NCBI RefSeq assembly: GCF_024296665.1
Contig: NZ_CP100762.1
Coordinates: 1,736,001 to 1,800,000 of the forward strand
Reading direction: 5' to 3'
Source: Salinilacihabitans rarus
GTDB lineage: Archaea; Halobacteriota; Halobacteria; Halobacteriales; Natrialbaceae
DNA: 64,000 nt
The notes beneath the pieces were generated by a model. The model searched no databases, was not told the origin of the DNA, and saw only the letters and a program-made list of their open reading frames with translations. This document shows, one piece after another, positions 8,925 to 16,865 of this stretch. Each line of letters starts with the position of its first letter. Within the stretch, counting starts at the first letter, position 1. The position numbers and the translations under genes were made by a program.

Positions 8925-9059
8925 TCAGTAGGTGGTGGCGCCGGAAGCCGCCGCCGCGCTGCCGGCCTGCGAGAGCGCCAGCATGATCGCGAACAGGAAG
9001 CCGATCGTTCGGGGGTTCTCGGTGACGTACGCCCGGAGGGCGGAAGTGTCTTCGGACAT
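8925..9059 (-). CDS. 44-residue DUF7503-like membrane peptide
   Basis: A very short gene reading MSEDTSALRAYVTENPRTIG, then one hydrophobic helix (FLFAIMLALSQAG) and a small-residue tail ending ASGATTY. The pattern 'polar head, NPR, F/L-rich helix, LSQAG, Ala/Gly tail' matches a family of about 45-residue haloarchaeal proteins (DUF7503) that I recall as sitting beside DUF7504 genes. It converges on the CHAT gene with 114 bp between stops. The ATG lies about 30 bp downstream of an AAGATATTTT element. Function unknown; possible effector, anchor or substrate of the neighbouring protease-like protein. Confidence 0.8.
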   Translation of the reverse strand: MSEDTSALRAYVTENPRTIGFLFAIMLALSQAGSAAAASGATTY

Positions 9060-9090
9060 TGCATATTACCGGGCGGCGGCGACGCACTTG

Positions 9091-9100
9091 AAAATATCTT
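9091..9100 (-). promoter_or_regulatory. TATA-like element of the 44-residue peptide gene
   Basis: AAGATATTTT on the minus strand, 32-41 bp upstream of the ATG at 9059, inside an AT-rich patch (9088-9124) that contrasts with the GC-rich flanks. Position and composition fit an archaeal TATA box. Confidence 0.5.
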
Positions 9101-9247
9101 AACATTACATACCCAAAATAAATTGGCGTTACCGGGCGACGTCGAAAAGCCAATAGGTGATTACCGCGACGCTGGCGACGGTTCCCGACCGGTCCCGGGA
9201 CGGGCGCTATCGGTGCCGCGAGGGAGACGGCGGCCGGCGCGTCGGTG

Positions 9248-9991
9248 TCAGAGGTCCATCCCGCCGTTGACGTCGATCACCTCGCCGGTGATGTACGAGG
9301 ACTCCTCGCTGGCGAGAAAGCGGACGGTGGCGGCGACGTCCTCGACCTCGGCCAGCCGTTCGAGCGGGATGCTCGCGATGATCCGGTCGAGCACCTTCTG
9401 GGGCACCGTCTCGAGCATGTCGGTGTGGGTGAAGCCGGGAGCGACGCAGTTGGCCGTCGAACCGCCCTGGGCGAGTTCGAGCGCGATGGTGCGCGTGAAG
9501 CCGAACATGCCGCTCTTGGCGGCGGCGTAGTTGGCCTGCCCGAAGTTGCCCTGCTTGCCGACGACGCTCGAGATGTTGATCAGTCGGCCCTCCTCGGCGT
9601 TCCAGATGTCGTCGTAGAACGCCTGCGTGCAGTTGAACATCCCGCCGAGGTTGACGTCCATCACGCGCTCCCACTCCTCGCGGCTCATGTCGACGAACTG
9701 GGTGTCGGCGGTGATGCCGGCGTTGTTCACGAGGACGTCCGCGGGCCCGAACGCCTCGTGGCACGCCTCGCGCATCCGCTCGACCTCCTCGCGGTTCGTG
9801 ACGTCGGCCTGGGCGGCGATCGCCTCGCCGCCGAGGTCCTCGATCGCCTCGACGGTCTCGTAGGCCGGCCCCTCCGAGGACCGGTAGTTGATCACCACGT
9901 TCGCGCCCTCCTCGCCGAGGCGCTCGGCGATGCCCCGCCCGATTCCGCGCGCCGATCCGGTGACGACGCAGGTTCGCCCGTCCATTGGCAT
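9248..9991 (-). CDS. phaB: Acetoacetyl-CoA reductase (SDR) PhaB
   Basis: A 247-residue short-chain dehydrogenase. It has the TGSARGIGRGIA nucleotide-binding loop, NNAGIT, catalytic Ser in ISSVVGKQGNFGQ, YAAAK (Tyr-Lys pair), and the C-terminal SSYITGEVIDVNGGMDL. GNFGQANYAAAKSGMFGFT is the FabG/PhaB subtype, and the location beside the PHA genes makes acetoacetyl-CoA to 3-hydroxybutyryl-CoA reduction the likely reaction. ATG 9991 is preferred; GTG 10003 and ATG 9985 are alternatives. A TTATTTAA box at 10020-10027 suggests its own promoter, separate from phaRPEC. Confidence 0.88.
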   Translation of the reverse strand: MPMDGRTCVVTGSARGIGRGIAERLGEEGANVVINYRSSEGPAYETVEAIEDLGGEAIAAQADVTNREEVERMREACHEAFGPADVLVNNAGITADTQFVDMSREEWERVMDVNLGGMFNCTQAFYDDIWNAEEGRLINISSVVGKQGNFGQANYAAAKSGMFGFTRTIALELAQGGSTANCVAPGFTHTDMLETVPQKVLDRIIASIPLERLAEVEDVAATVRFLASEESSYITGEVIDVNGGMDL

Positions 9992-10140
9992 GGTCGTGCA
10001 CACGTTAGACGTCCGACGTTAAATAACGACCCCGTCCGTCTATCGTTCCGAAACACGCGTCGCGAGCGCCGCTCGACCGGGCGACGCGTACGTTTCAACC
10101 GACCGAAAAGACCTTCTCCTCGCGGGTCGACGTCCGGACC

Positions 10141-10572
10141 GTGTTCGCTTCGATCCCTCCGCTCGACCTCGCGGTGATCGCCGCCGGACTCGCCTTGCTG
10201 CCCCTCTCGGCGGCCGCGCTCGCGTACGCCGTCGCGGCCGACGCGAACGCGCGCGGCCGCCGCGGCCTCGAGTGGGGCGTCGGGACGTTCCTGTTCCCGA
10301 TCCCCGTCGGTCCCCTCTACGCCGCCCGCCTGCTGGGCCGGCCGCCGGCCCGGACGCGCCCGCGCTCGCGGCGCGAACGCGCCGCCGGGTCGGTCGGCGT
10401 CGGCGGCCTCGTGGCACTCGCCGTCGCCGCGGCGGCTACGCCCCCGGACCCGCTCTCGGTCGCGACGGTCGCCGTCCCGCTGACCGCCGGCTTCGCCGCG
10501 CTCGCGTACGTCCTCCTGTACGGATCCGGCCCCGGACGGCGTCGCGAGCGCGTCCGGGGCGAGAGCGGGTGA
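10141..10572 (+). CDS. Small membrane protein of unknown function
   Basis: A 143-residue protein with a GTG start. It has an N-terminal hydrophobic helix (LDLAVIAAGLALLPLSAAALAYAV), a short DANARGRRGLEWGVGTFLFPIPVGPLYAARLL segment, and two C-terminal hydrophobic stretches (GVGGLVALAVAA, VPLTAGFAALAYVLLYG). The arrangement suggests three or four membrane spans with Arg-rich loops. No enzyme motif is visible. It converges with phaC, leaving only 4 bp between stops. Real coding is supported by hydrophobic periodicity in this frame but not by family recognition. Confidence 0.6.
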   Translation: MFASIPPLDLAVIAAGLALLPLSAAALAYAVAADANARGRRGLEWGVGTFLFPIPVGPLYAARLLGRPPARTRPRSRRERAAGSVGVGGLVALAVAAAATPPDPLSVATVAVPLTAGFAALAYVLLYGSGPGRRRERVRGESG

Positions 10573-10576
10573 GAAA

Positions 10577-11968
10577 TCAGCGTTCGCGGGCCTGTTCGAT
10601 CCAGTTTTCGATCCGGCCGGGCGCGATGCCCGTCTCGGCGGCGAGGGCGGCGGCGTCGGCGCCGGCGAGGCCGTCGAACGTCTCGATACCGGCCTCGCGG
10701 AGGTCGGTCGCGTACGCCTCGCCGACGCCGTCGAGGTCGGTCAGGTCGTCGGCCTCGACCGCGGGCCCGTCCGCCTGAAGCGTCTCCTCGCCGGTCTCGT
10801 CGACGTCGACGTCCTCGGCGAGGGCGGCGTCGGCTTCCTCGGGTTCGGGTTCGGGCACCCCGGGTTCGCCCTCGACGTCGGTACCGTTCGACCGCTCCTC
10901 GAACCACTCGCAGACGTCGGGCCAGAGTTCGGCGTGACTGCGCGAGGAGACGGACATCCCGATGTGGCCCGTCGGGAACTCCATGATCTCCGTGTCGTCG
11001 CTCGGGACGACCTCGTTGAACGGCTTGGACGCCCCCGGCGGGATCAGGTGGTCGTACTCGGCGACGATCTGGAGGATCGGCATCTCGAGGTTCGCGAGGT
11101 CGACGTGGGTCCCGTCGAGGTAGAGTTCGTTCTCGTACAGCCTGTTGTCCTGGTAGACGTCGCGGATGAACTGGTCGTAGGTCTCGCCGGCGACGTCGAT
11201 GCCCTCGGCGAGCCACCGCTCCATCCGCGCGAAGTTCCCGACGAAGTCCTCGTCCTCGACGTTCTCGTAGAACCGGACGTACTTCGTGACGTTGTTCGCG
11301 ACCGGGTCCATCAGCGCGAAGCCGACGTCGAGAAACTCCGCGGGGACGTTGTCGAAGGTGTCGGTCACCTCCTCGGGATCGTAGTACTCCTCGGCACCCC
11401 ACAGTTCGAGGACGCCGCCCTCGCCGGCGAAACAGAGGCCGGCGGCCATCAACCCGAGGTTGCCGACCTTCTCGGGGAAGAGCGCGGCGTACATGGCGGA
11501 CATGGTGCCGCCCATGCAGTAGCCGAGGACGTTGATCGCGTCCTCGCCGGAGCGCTCGCGGACGACGTCGACGCAGTTGTCGACGTACCGGGTGACGTAG
11601 TCGTCGAGCGTCAGCGAGCGATCGAGCGCCGACGGCTCGCCCCAGTCGATCATGTAGACGTCGAAGCCCGCTTCGAGCAGCCGCCGGATCACCGACCGAT
11701 CCGGCTGGAGGTCGAGGATGTACGGCCTGTTGATCAGCGCGTAGACGACGAGGATGGGAACGTCGTGTCGTGTCTCGGTCTGGGGCTCGTAGTGTAACAG
11801 TTCGAGCTTGTTCTCCTCGTAGACGACCTCGCTCGGCGTCTGCCCCACCTCGACTTCGTTTACCGTCTCGGCGCGGTCGGGGGCGACCTGAAGCCGTTCG
11901 GCGGCCTCGGCGGCGTCCTCCCACGCCTGCCGCTGGGCGTCGAGCGCGAGTGCGTAGGGGTTTCTCAT
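10577..11968 (-). CDS. phaC: Class III PHA synthase subunit PhaC with C-terminal helix-hairpin-helix tail
   Basis: A 463-residue alpha/beta hydrolase that polymerises (R)-3-hydroxyacyl-CoA at the PHA granule. The lipase-box-like GYCMGG places the catalytic Cys at 151; AEYDHL gives Asp306 and PTGHIG gives His335. [10 protein letters not shown] and the [14 protein letters not shown] block are PhaC hallmarks. After residue about 360 there is an acidic linker and then two helix-hairpin-helix-like motifs ([32 protein letters not shown]). Bacterial class III PhaC is about 355 residues, so the tail is an extension. The start overlaps phaE by 4 bp (ATGA). Confidence 0.95.
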   Translation of the reverse strand: MRNPYALALDAQRQAWEDAAEAAERLQVAPDRAETVNEVEVGQTPSEVVYEENKLELLHYEPQTETRHDVPILVVYALINRPYILDLQPDRSVIRRLLEAGFDVYMIDWGEPSALDRSLTLDDYVTRYVDNCVDVVRERSGEDAINVLGYCMGGTMSAMYAALFPEKVGNLGLMAAGLCFAGEGGVLELWGAEEYYDPEEVTDTFDNVPAEFLDVGFALMDPVANNVTKYVRFYENVEDEDFVGNFARMERWLAEGIDVAGETYDQFIRDVYQDNRLYENELYLDGTHVDLANLEMPILQIVAEYDHLIPPGASKPFNEVVPSDDTEIMEFPTGHIGMSVSSRSHAELWPDVCEWFEERSNGTDVEGEPGVPEPEPEEADAALAEDVDVDETGEETLQADGPAVEADDLTDLDGVGEAYATDLREAGIETFDGLAGADAAALAAETGIAPGRIENWIEQARER

Positions 11969-12504
11969 TCTTCTTCGAGGTGGTCGAGCACGCGGTCGAG
12001 TTTCTGCTCGACGGCGTGCTGGCGGCGTTCGAGTTCGACCAGCCGGTCGCCGACCTCGGCGACGTCGTTCCCGGTGGCGAACCCGAGCGTCCGGAGGGTG
12101 TTCTCGGCGGCCTCGTCGGCCTGCTGCTGGAGTTCGAGGACGTCGCCGACGGTCTCGCCGGTCAGCCGGGCGAACGCGGTCGTCGACATGACCTCCTTGA
12201 ACGCCTCGTTGGCGGTGTTGAGCCAGATGTCGCGGAACTCCTCGACGTCGACGTCCTCGCCCTCGACGACGTCGTTCATTCGCTCGACCATCTGCCGGGA
12301 GGCGTCCATCCACGCCTCGTAGGCGCGGGCGTAGCCCTCGACGCCGTCGGCCATCTCCTCGTCCTCGGCGGTCCGCTCGACGGTCTCGGCCCAGCTTTCG
12401 ACGAACTGCGCCTGCGCTTCCATGTTGGTCTCGACCGCGTCGAGGAACTGCTCGTTCCACTGCTCGACGAACGCGTTCCAGTCTTCGGGTTGTGTGTCAG
12501 TCAT
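11965..12504 (-). CDS. phaE: PHA synthase subunit PhaE
   Basis: A 179-residue helical, highly acidic protein immediately upstream of and overlapping phaC. Recognisable parts are [32 protein letters not shown] at the N-terminus, a central [27 protein letters not shown], and a C-terminal coiled-coil segment [29 protein letters not shown]. This is the short archaeal PhaE, about half the length of bacterial PhaE. It forms the PhaEC synthase complex. Assignment rests on context plus these blocks. Confidence 0.9.
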   Translation of the reverse strand: MTDTQPEDWNAFVEQWNEQFLDAVETNMEAQAQFVESWAETVERTAEDEEMADGVEGYARAYEAWMDASRQMVERMNDVVEGEDVDVEEFRDIWLNTANEAFKEVMSTTAFARLTGETVGDVLELQQQADEAAENTLRTLGFATGNDVAEVGDRLVELERRQHAVEQKLDRVLDHLEEE

Positions 12505-12547
12505 TGGCTACCGTATGGTGTGCGGACGGAAAAGGTGTGGTGGCGCT

Positions 12548-13045
12548 CTACGCCGAAGCGTCGAACTCCTCGGCCGCTCGCTCGACGTTCTCGGTGGTCG
12601 CGGCGACGCTCGTCTCGAAGCCCTCGTGGGCCTCGAGGAAGGCGTCGAACGAGGAGTCGACGACCTCCGCGTAGCCGTCGGCGAACTCGTCGTAGGCCTC
12701 GCCGGACTCCGCGAGGGCCTCCTGGAAGGCCTCGACCGACTGGCGCTGGGTCCGTGCGGTGGCGTCGACGCCCTCGTCGACCAGTTCGCGGAGGTCGTCG
12801 AAGTCGGCGGCCTCCTCGGGCATGGTCGACTCGAGGGCGTCGATGTAGGCGTGGACGGCGCCTTTGGTCAGTTCGGCGTTGCTCTCGACGAACGCGCCGG
12901 ACGCCGAGACGGCGTCGGCGGCGGCGTCGAAGGAGGCCCGCTGGGCCTCGAGGGCGTCGTGGGTCAGCCGCTGGCTCTGCTCGACGGCGGTGCGCTGTGC
13001 TTCGAAGATCGCGGTAAACGGGTTCTGGGTCTGGGTCTGGGTCAT
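12548..13045 (-). CDS. phaP: Phasin PhaP
   Basis: A 165-residue, almost entirely helical acidic protein, starting MTQTQTQNPFTAIFEAQRTAVEQSQRL. Regular heptad-like Ala/Gln/Glu patterns and lack of Cys are typical of PHA granule-coating phasins. It begins 8 bp after phaR and precedes phaE by 43 bp, giving the order phaR-phaP-phaE-phaC known from Haloferax mediterranei. The earlier part of the open frame has no start context; ATG 13045 has family-like spacing. It probably covers the granule surface and limits coalescence. Confidence 0.88.
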   Translation of the reverse strand: MTQTQTQNPFTAIFEAQRTAVEQSQRLTHDALEAQRASFDAAADAVSASGAFVESNAELTKGAVHAYIDALESTMPEEAADFDDLRELVDEGVDATARTQRQSVEAFQEALAESGEAYDEFADGYAEVVDSSFDAFLEAHEGFETSVAATTENVERAAEEFDASA

Positions 13046-13053
13046 GGTTATGG

Positions 13054-13368
13054 TTACTCCTCTCTGGTGCGTTTGACGGGGACGACGATCGTCTGAACGA
13101 TGTCGCCCTCTTCGATGTCGAGGGCGTCGCGTTCGGGTTCGGGAATGCTGATCCGACCGCCGCTCTGGACGCGCGCCTTGAACGTCGCGGTGCCGACGCT
13201 CATCGGTCCGGCGCCCGACATCGCTTCGAACGGGTTCGTGGCGCCCGACTGCATCCACTGGGACAGCAGTTCCTGCTGGGATTCTGCGACCTGCTCGCTC
13301 GCCTCCTGCATCTCCTTCGTGAACAACGCGGGGTTCAGCCAGGGCAGGCGGTCGGAGTCCTCCGTCAT
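13054..13368 (-). CDS. phaR: AbrB/SpoVT-domain PHA regulator PhaR
   Basis: A 104-residue protein. An amphipathic helical N-terminal half (LFTKEMQEASEQVAESQQELLSQWM) resembles phasin sequence and may bind granules. The C-terminal 45 residues form a swapped-hairpin AbrB/SpoVT domain: FKARVQSGGRISIPEPERDALDIEEGDIVQTIVV. In Haloferax mediterranei PhaR is known to repress the phaRP promoter and bind granules, and this gene has the same architecture and operon place. It is the first gene of the operon and lies just downstream of a 31-bp imperfect palindrome that could be its operator. Confidence 0.88.
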   Translation of the reverse strand: MTEDSDRLPWLNPALFTKEMQEASEQVAESQQELLSQWMQSGATNPFEAMSGAGPMSVGTATFKARVQSGGRISIPEPERDALDIEEGDIVQTIVVPVKRTREE

Positions 13369-13390
13369 CGATCGAACGAACGGGCCCGGA

Positions 13391-13400
13391 CCTCATAAGA
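13391..13400 (-). promoter_or_regulatory. TATA-like element of the phaRPEC operon
   Basis: TCTTATGAGG on the minus strand, 23-32 bp upstream of the phaR ATG (13368). This spacing suggests a leaderless or nearly leaderless transcript. The 31-bp palindrome begins five bases further upstream. Confidence 0.5.
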
Positions 13401-13404
13401 GTTT

Positions 13405-13435
13405 CCATCGAATACCATCTGATGACATTGAATGG
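13405..13435. promoter_or_regulatory. 31-bp imperfect palindrome, candidate PhaR operator
   Basis: The half-site CCATnnAATnnCATC runs into a central T and is mirrored by GATG, ATT and ATGG at the same spacing. Twenty-two of the 30 non-central positions pair, and the four mismatched dinucleotides are symmetrically placed. It sits where the BRE/upstream promoter of phaR is expected, so a protein bound here could block TBP/TFB. Confidence 0.65.
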
Positions 13436-13595
13436 TCTGGAGTGTCTGAGAGGGGGTGTAAAGGGGCTCTCCCTGCCGGTCGGTCCCGAACGTCCCGTCG
13501 GCCCGAACGCGCCCGTCTCGCCGGCGGTAACTCCCGCCTAGCCGGCGCCGGCCGACCAAAGAAGTGATAATCACGACGACCATAGCCCGCCTTAC

Positions 13596-14252
13596 ATGAC
13601 GAAGCAGTTCACGGGGGCGACCAACATCGCCGCCATAACCAACGCCTGGGCGACGATGGCGAGCAGTTTTCTGCAGGGCGCGACCGCCGCCAACCGCGCC
13701 GCGCTCTCGGCGATGTTCGCCCCCGCGAACGACCGGAACGGCGCCGACCCGGACCCCGACGCCGACGCCGAGGCCGTCCCCGCGCCGATCCCCTCGGTCG
13801 ACTACTCGACGCTCGACTGGGAGTTCGAGCGAACGGTCGACGACCCGAACCGAATCGGCGTCGGCGACGCCGTCACCTTCGAGAAGACCCTCTCCGACGA
13901 GGACGTCCGCGCGTTCGCCCACGTCAGCGGCGACACCAACCGCCTGCACCTCGACGAGGCGTTCGCCGCCGAGACGCGCTTCGGCGAGCGCATCGTCCAC
14001 GGCACCCTCGTCTCCGGGCTCATCAGCGCCGCGCTCGCGCGCCTGCCGGGGCTTACCATCTACCTCTCACAGGACCTCGAGTTCCGCGCGCCGGTCGGCA
14101 TCGGCGACCGGGTCGCCGCGCGGGTCGAGATCGTCGAGGACCTCGGCAACGACCAGTACCGCCTCGAAACGCGGATCCGCGACGAGGACGACGACCGCAC
14201 CGTGATCGACGGCGAGGCCGTCGTCCTGATCGACGACCTGCCGGCGGAGTGA
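13596..14252 (+). CDS. phaJ: MaoC-type (R)-enoyl-CoA hydratase, PhaJ-like
   Basis: A 218-residue protein. Residues 1-75 are an Ala-rich phasin-like helix followed by an acidic linker. Residues 80-215 are a MaoC hot-dog domain: VGDAVTFEKTLSDEDVRAFAHVSGDTNRLHLDEAFAAETRFGERIVHGTL, with the catalytic Asp113/His118 pair of the hydratase 2 motif and the GERIVHG turn. It would hydrate crotonyl-CoA to (R)-3-hydroxybutyryl-CoA and feed the PHA synthase. It is divergent from phaR with 227 bp between starts, including the palindrome. The N-terminal helix could tether it to granules (inference). Confidence 0.85.
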   Translation: MTKQFTGATNIAAITNAWATMASSFLQGATAANRAALSAMFAPANDRNGADPDPDADAEAVPAPIPSVDYSTLDWEFERTVDDPNRIGVGDAVTFEKTLSDEDVRAFAHVSGDTNRLHLDEAFAAETRFGERIVHGTLVSGLISAALARLPGLTIYLSQDLEFRAPVGIGDRVAARVEIVEDLGNDQYRLETRIRDEDDDRTVIDGEAVVLIDDLPAE

Positions 14253-14309
14253 CCCTTCTCCCGCGTCCAGGGCAGTGTCCCTAAGTAGTTGCTCGCGGAA
14301 CCCCCTCCC

Positions 14310-15671
14310 ATGACGTTGTTCGGGACCGCAGGGATCCGCGGCCCAGTCGACGCCGAGGTGACGCCGGCGCTCGCGCTGGCGGTCGGGCAGGCCGCTGGCG
14401 AACCGGGCGAGACGTTCGTCGTCGGCCGCGACGGACGCGAGACGGGGCAGGCGCTCGCCGCCGCGATGGAGGCCGGCCTCGAGAGCGCGGGGGCGGACGT
14501 CCGCCGGGTCGGCCGGGTGCCGACGCCCGCGCTCGCGTTCGCCTCGCGGGGGCGCCGGGGCGTGATGCTCACCGCGAGCCACAATCCGCCGGCCGACAAC
14601 GGGATCAAACTCTTCGCCGACGGCGTCGAGTACGACCGCGAGCGGGAGGAGGCCGTCGAGGCCCGCGTCGACGACCCCGACGTCGCCCCCTGGGACGAGT
14701 GGGGCGGGGCCGAACGGGCCGACGTGCTCGGGGCGTACCGGACGGCGGTCGCCGACTACGTCCGCGGGCGCTTCGGCGACGAACCGCTCGCCGGCCTCTC
14801 GGTCGCGGTCGACTGCGGTAACGGCGTCGGCGCGCTCGCGACGCCGCAGGTGCTCGAACGCCTCGGCGCCGACGTCGTCGCGCTGAACGCGAGCGTCGAC
14901 GGCCACTTCCCCGCCCGCGAGAGCAAGCCGACGCCGGAGACGCTGACCGACCTCGCCGCGTTCCTCGACGGCGGCGAGTTCGACCTCGGACTGGCCCACG
15001 ACGGCGACGCCGACCGCCTCGTCGCCCTCGAAGGCGACGGGACGGTGATCCACGAGGACACGGTGCTCGCGGTCGTCGCCGAACGCTACGTCAGCGAGAG
15101 CGACGCGGCCGACCCCGTCGTCGTCACGACGCCGAACGCCTCCGCGCGCATCGACGAGCGGGTCCGCGAGGCCGGCGGCCGCGTCGAGCGCGTCCGTCTC
15201 GGGGCGCTCCACGAGGGAATCGCCCGGGAACGGCACGCGGCGCGAGAAGAGCCCGACACTACCGTCGTCTTCGCCGCGGAACCGTGGAAGCACATCCACA
15301 CGGCCTTCGGCGGCTGGATCGACGGCGTCGCGAGCGCCGCCGTCGTGAGCGCGCTCGTCGCCGAGGCGGGCAGCGCCGCCGCCCTGCGCGACCCCGTGAC
15401 CGAACGGCCGTACCGCAAGGTGAGCGCCGACTGCCCCGACGAGCGAAAGGCCGACGCGATGGCGACGCTCGAATCGTCGCTGCCGGCGGCGTTCCCCGAC
15501 GCCGACGTCGACACCAGCTACGGCGTGCGCCTCGAGTTCCCCGACGCCTCGTGGGTCCTGGTGCGGCCGAGCGGCACCGAGCCGTACGTACGGCTCTACG
15601 CGGAGAGCGACGACGTCGAGGACCTCGTCGCCGCCGCCCGCGAGGTCGTCGAGGCGGCGATCGAGGGCTGA
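14310..15671 (+). CDS. Phosphoglucomutase/phosphomannomutase-family enzyme
   Basis: A 453-residue alpha-D-phosphohexomutase. The phosphoserine loop TASHNPP puts the catalytic Ser at 90, the metal loop DGDADR is at 231-236, and the C-terminal phosphate-binding loop is RPSGTEPYVRLY. Substrate class (glucose, mannose, glucosamine or pentose 1-phosphate) cannot be read reliably. ATG 14310 matches the family start MTLFGTAGIRG; the frame is open slightly upstream. It is followed, after 129 bp, by a nucleoside importer and salvage genes, so a role in ribose-1-phosphate interconversion is worth considering, although sugar-nucleotide synthesis is the default. Confidence 0.88.
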   Translation: MTLFGTAGIRGPVDAEVTPALALAVGQAAGEPGETFVVGRDGRETGQALAAAMEAGLESAGADVRRVGRVPTPALAFASRGRRGVMLTASHNPPADNGIKLFADGVEYDREREEAVEARVDDPDVAPWDEWGGAERADVLGAYRTAVADYVRGRFGDEPLAGLSVAVDCGNGVGALATPQVLERLGADVVALNASVDGHFPARESKPTPETLTDLAAFLDGGEFDLGLAHDGDADRLVALEGDGTVIHEDTVLAVVAERYVSESDAADPVVVTTPNASARIDERVREAGGRVERVRLGALHEGIARERHAAREEPDTTVVFAAEPWKHIHTAFGGWIDGVASAAVVSALVAEAGSAAALRDPVTERPYRKVSADCPDERKADAMATLESSLPAAFPDADVDTSYGVRLEFPDASWVLVRPSGTEPYVRLYAESDDVEDLVAAAREVVEAAIEG

Positions 15672-15800
15672 CGCCGATGCCGGCGCCGTGGCCGCGGGCC
15701 GGCGGTGCTGTCTACCGTTCGACACGAAAGCTGGTCGTTCGTCCACGACCCCGGGAGGAATTCGTATAGTTTAACCCACCCTCGTGCTCTAGTCGGCTTC

Positions 15801-16859
15801 ATGGCACGTGACAGACGGCGGTTCCTGAAGGGTGCTGGCGTGGCTGGCCTCGCGGCGATGGCCGGGTGCGTCGGCGGATTCGGCGACGAAGGCGGCGAAG
15901 GCTCGGACGTCAACGTCGGCATGGTGTACGCCACCGGCGGGCTGGGGGACAACTCGTTCAACGACATGGCCCGCGAGGGCGTCTTGCAGGCCGAAGAGGA
16001 ACTCGGCGTCTCCCACAGCAAGACCGAGCCGAGTTCGGAGGGCGAGTTCGAGGGCGCCCAGCGGGACTTCGCGGAGTCCGGCGACTACGACCTGATCAGC
16101 TGTATCGGCTTCGCACAGGAGGACGCGCTCACCGAGAACGCGCCCGCCTACCCCGACCAGAACTTCATGCTCATCGACGCCGTCGTCGAGGAGGACAACG
16201 TACGGAACTACGTCTTCGGCGAACCCGAAGGCTCGTTCCAGGTCGGCCACCTCGCGGGGCTGCTGACCGACATGGAGTTCGCGGCGGGCGCGGGCGAGAC
16301 CAACCCCGACGAGTCGGTCGTCGGCTTCGTCGGCGGCGTCGAGTCGCCGCTGATCGAGTCGTTCCAGGCCGGCTTCGAGGCCGGCGTCGAGTACGCCAAC
16401 CCCGACGCCGAGGTCGTCTCGAGCTACGTCGGGAGCTTCAACGACACCGGGGTCGGTCAGGAGACCGCGCGTTCGATGTACCAGGACCAGGGCGCGGACA
16501 TCGTCTTCCACGCCGCGGGCGCGACCGGCGTCGGCGTCTTCCAGGCCGCCCAGTCCGAGGGCCGGTTCGCGATCGGCGTCGACGCCGACCAGTCCGAGAG
16601 CGAACCCGACTACGCGGACGTCATCCTCGCGAGCATGGTCAAGCGGGTCGACACCGCGGTCTTCACCGCCATCGAGTCGGTCGTCAACGACGCCTTCGAG
16701 GGCGGCGAGACCGAGGTCCTCGGCCTCGAACAGGACGGCGTCGAGGCGGTCTACGGCGCGTCGATCGGCGACGAGATCCCCGACGACGTCAAGGGCGCCC
16801 TCGACGAGTCCCGACAGGCGATCATCGACGGCGAGATCGAGGTCCCGACGGAACTGTAA
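15801..16859 (+). CDS. BMP-family nucleoside-binding Tat lipoprotein
   Basis: A 352-residue substrate-binding protein of the basic-membrane-protein/PnrA type. The N-terminus RDRRRFLKGAGVAGLAAMAGC is a twin-arginine signal ending in a lipobox. The mature part has GMVYATGGLGDNSFNDMAREG, a BMP hallmark, then VGFVGGVESPLIESFQAGFEAGV and IGVDADQSE. Family members bind nucleosides outside the membrane. A TATA-like GTATAGTTTAA near 15764 precedes ATG 15801. It starts a four-gene importer operon, and the downstream cdd and udp genes fit nucleoside as substrate. Confidence 0.92.
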   Translation: MARDRRRFLKGAGVAGLAAMAGCVGGFGDEGGEGSDVNVGMVYATGGLGDNSFNDMAREGVLQAEEELGVSHSKTEPSSEGEFEGAQRDFAESGDYDLISCIGFAQEDALTENAPAYPDQNFMLIDAVVEEDNVRNYVFGEPEGSFQVGHLAGLLTDMEFAAGAGETNPDESVVGFVGGVESPLIESFQAGFEAGVEYANPDAEVVSSYVGSFNDTGVGQETARSMYQDQGADIVFHAAGATGVGVFQAAQSEGRFAIGVDADQSESEPDYADVILASMVKRVDTAVFTAIESVVNDAFEGGETEVLGLEQDGVEAVYGASIGDEIPDDVKGALDESRQAIIDGEIEVPTEL

Positions 16860-16865
16860 CCGCGC

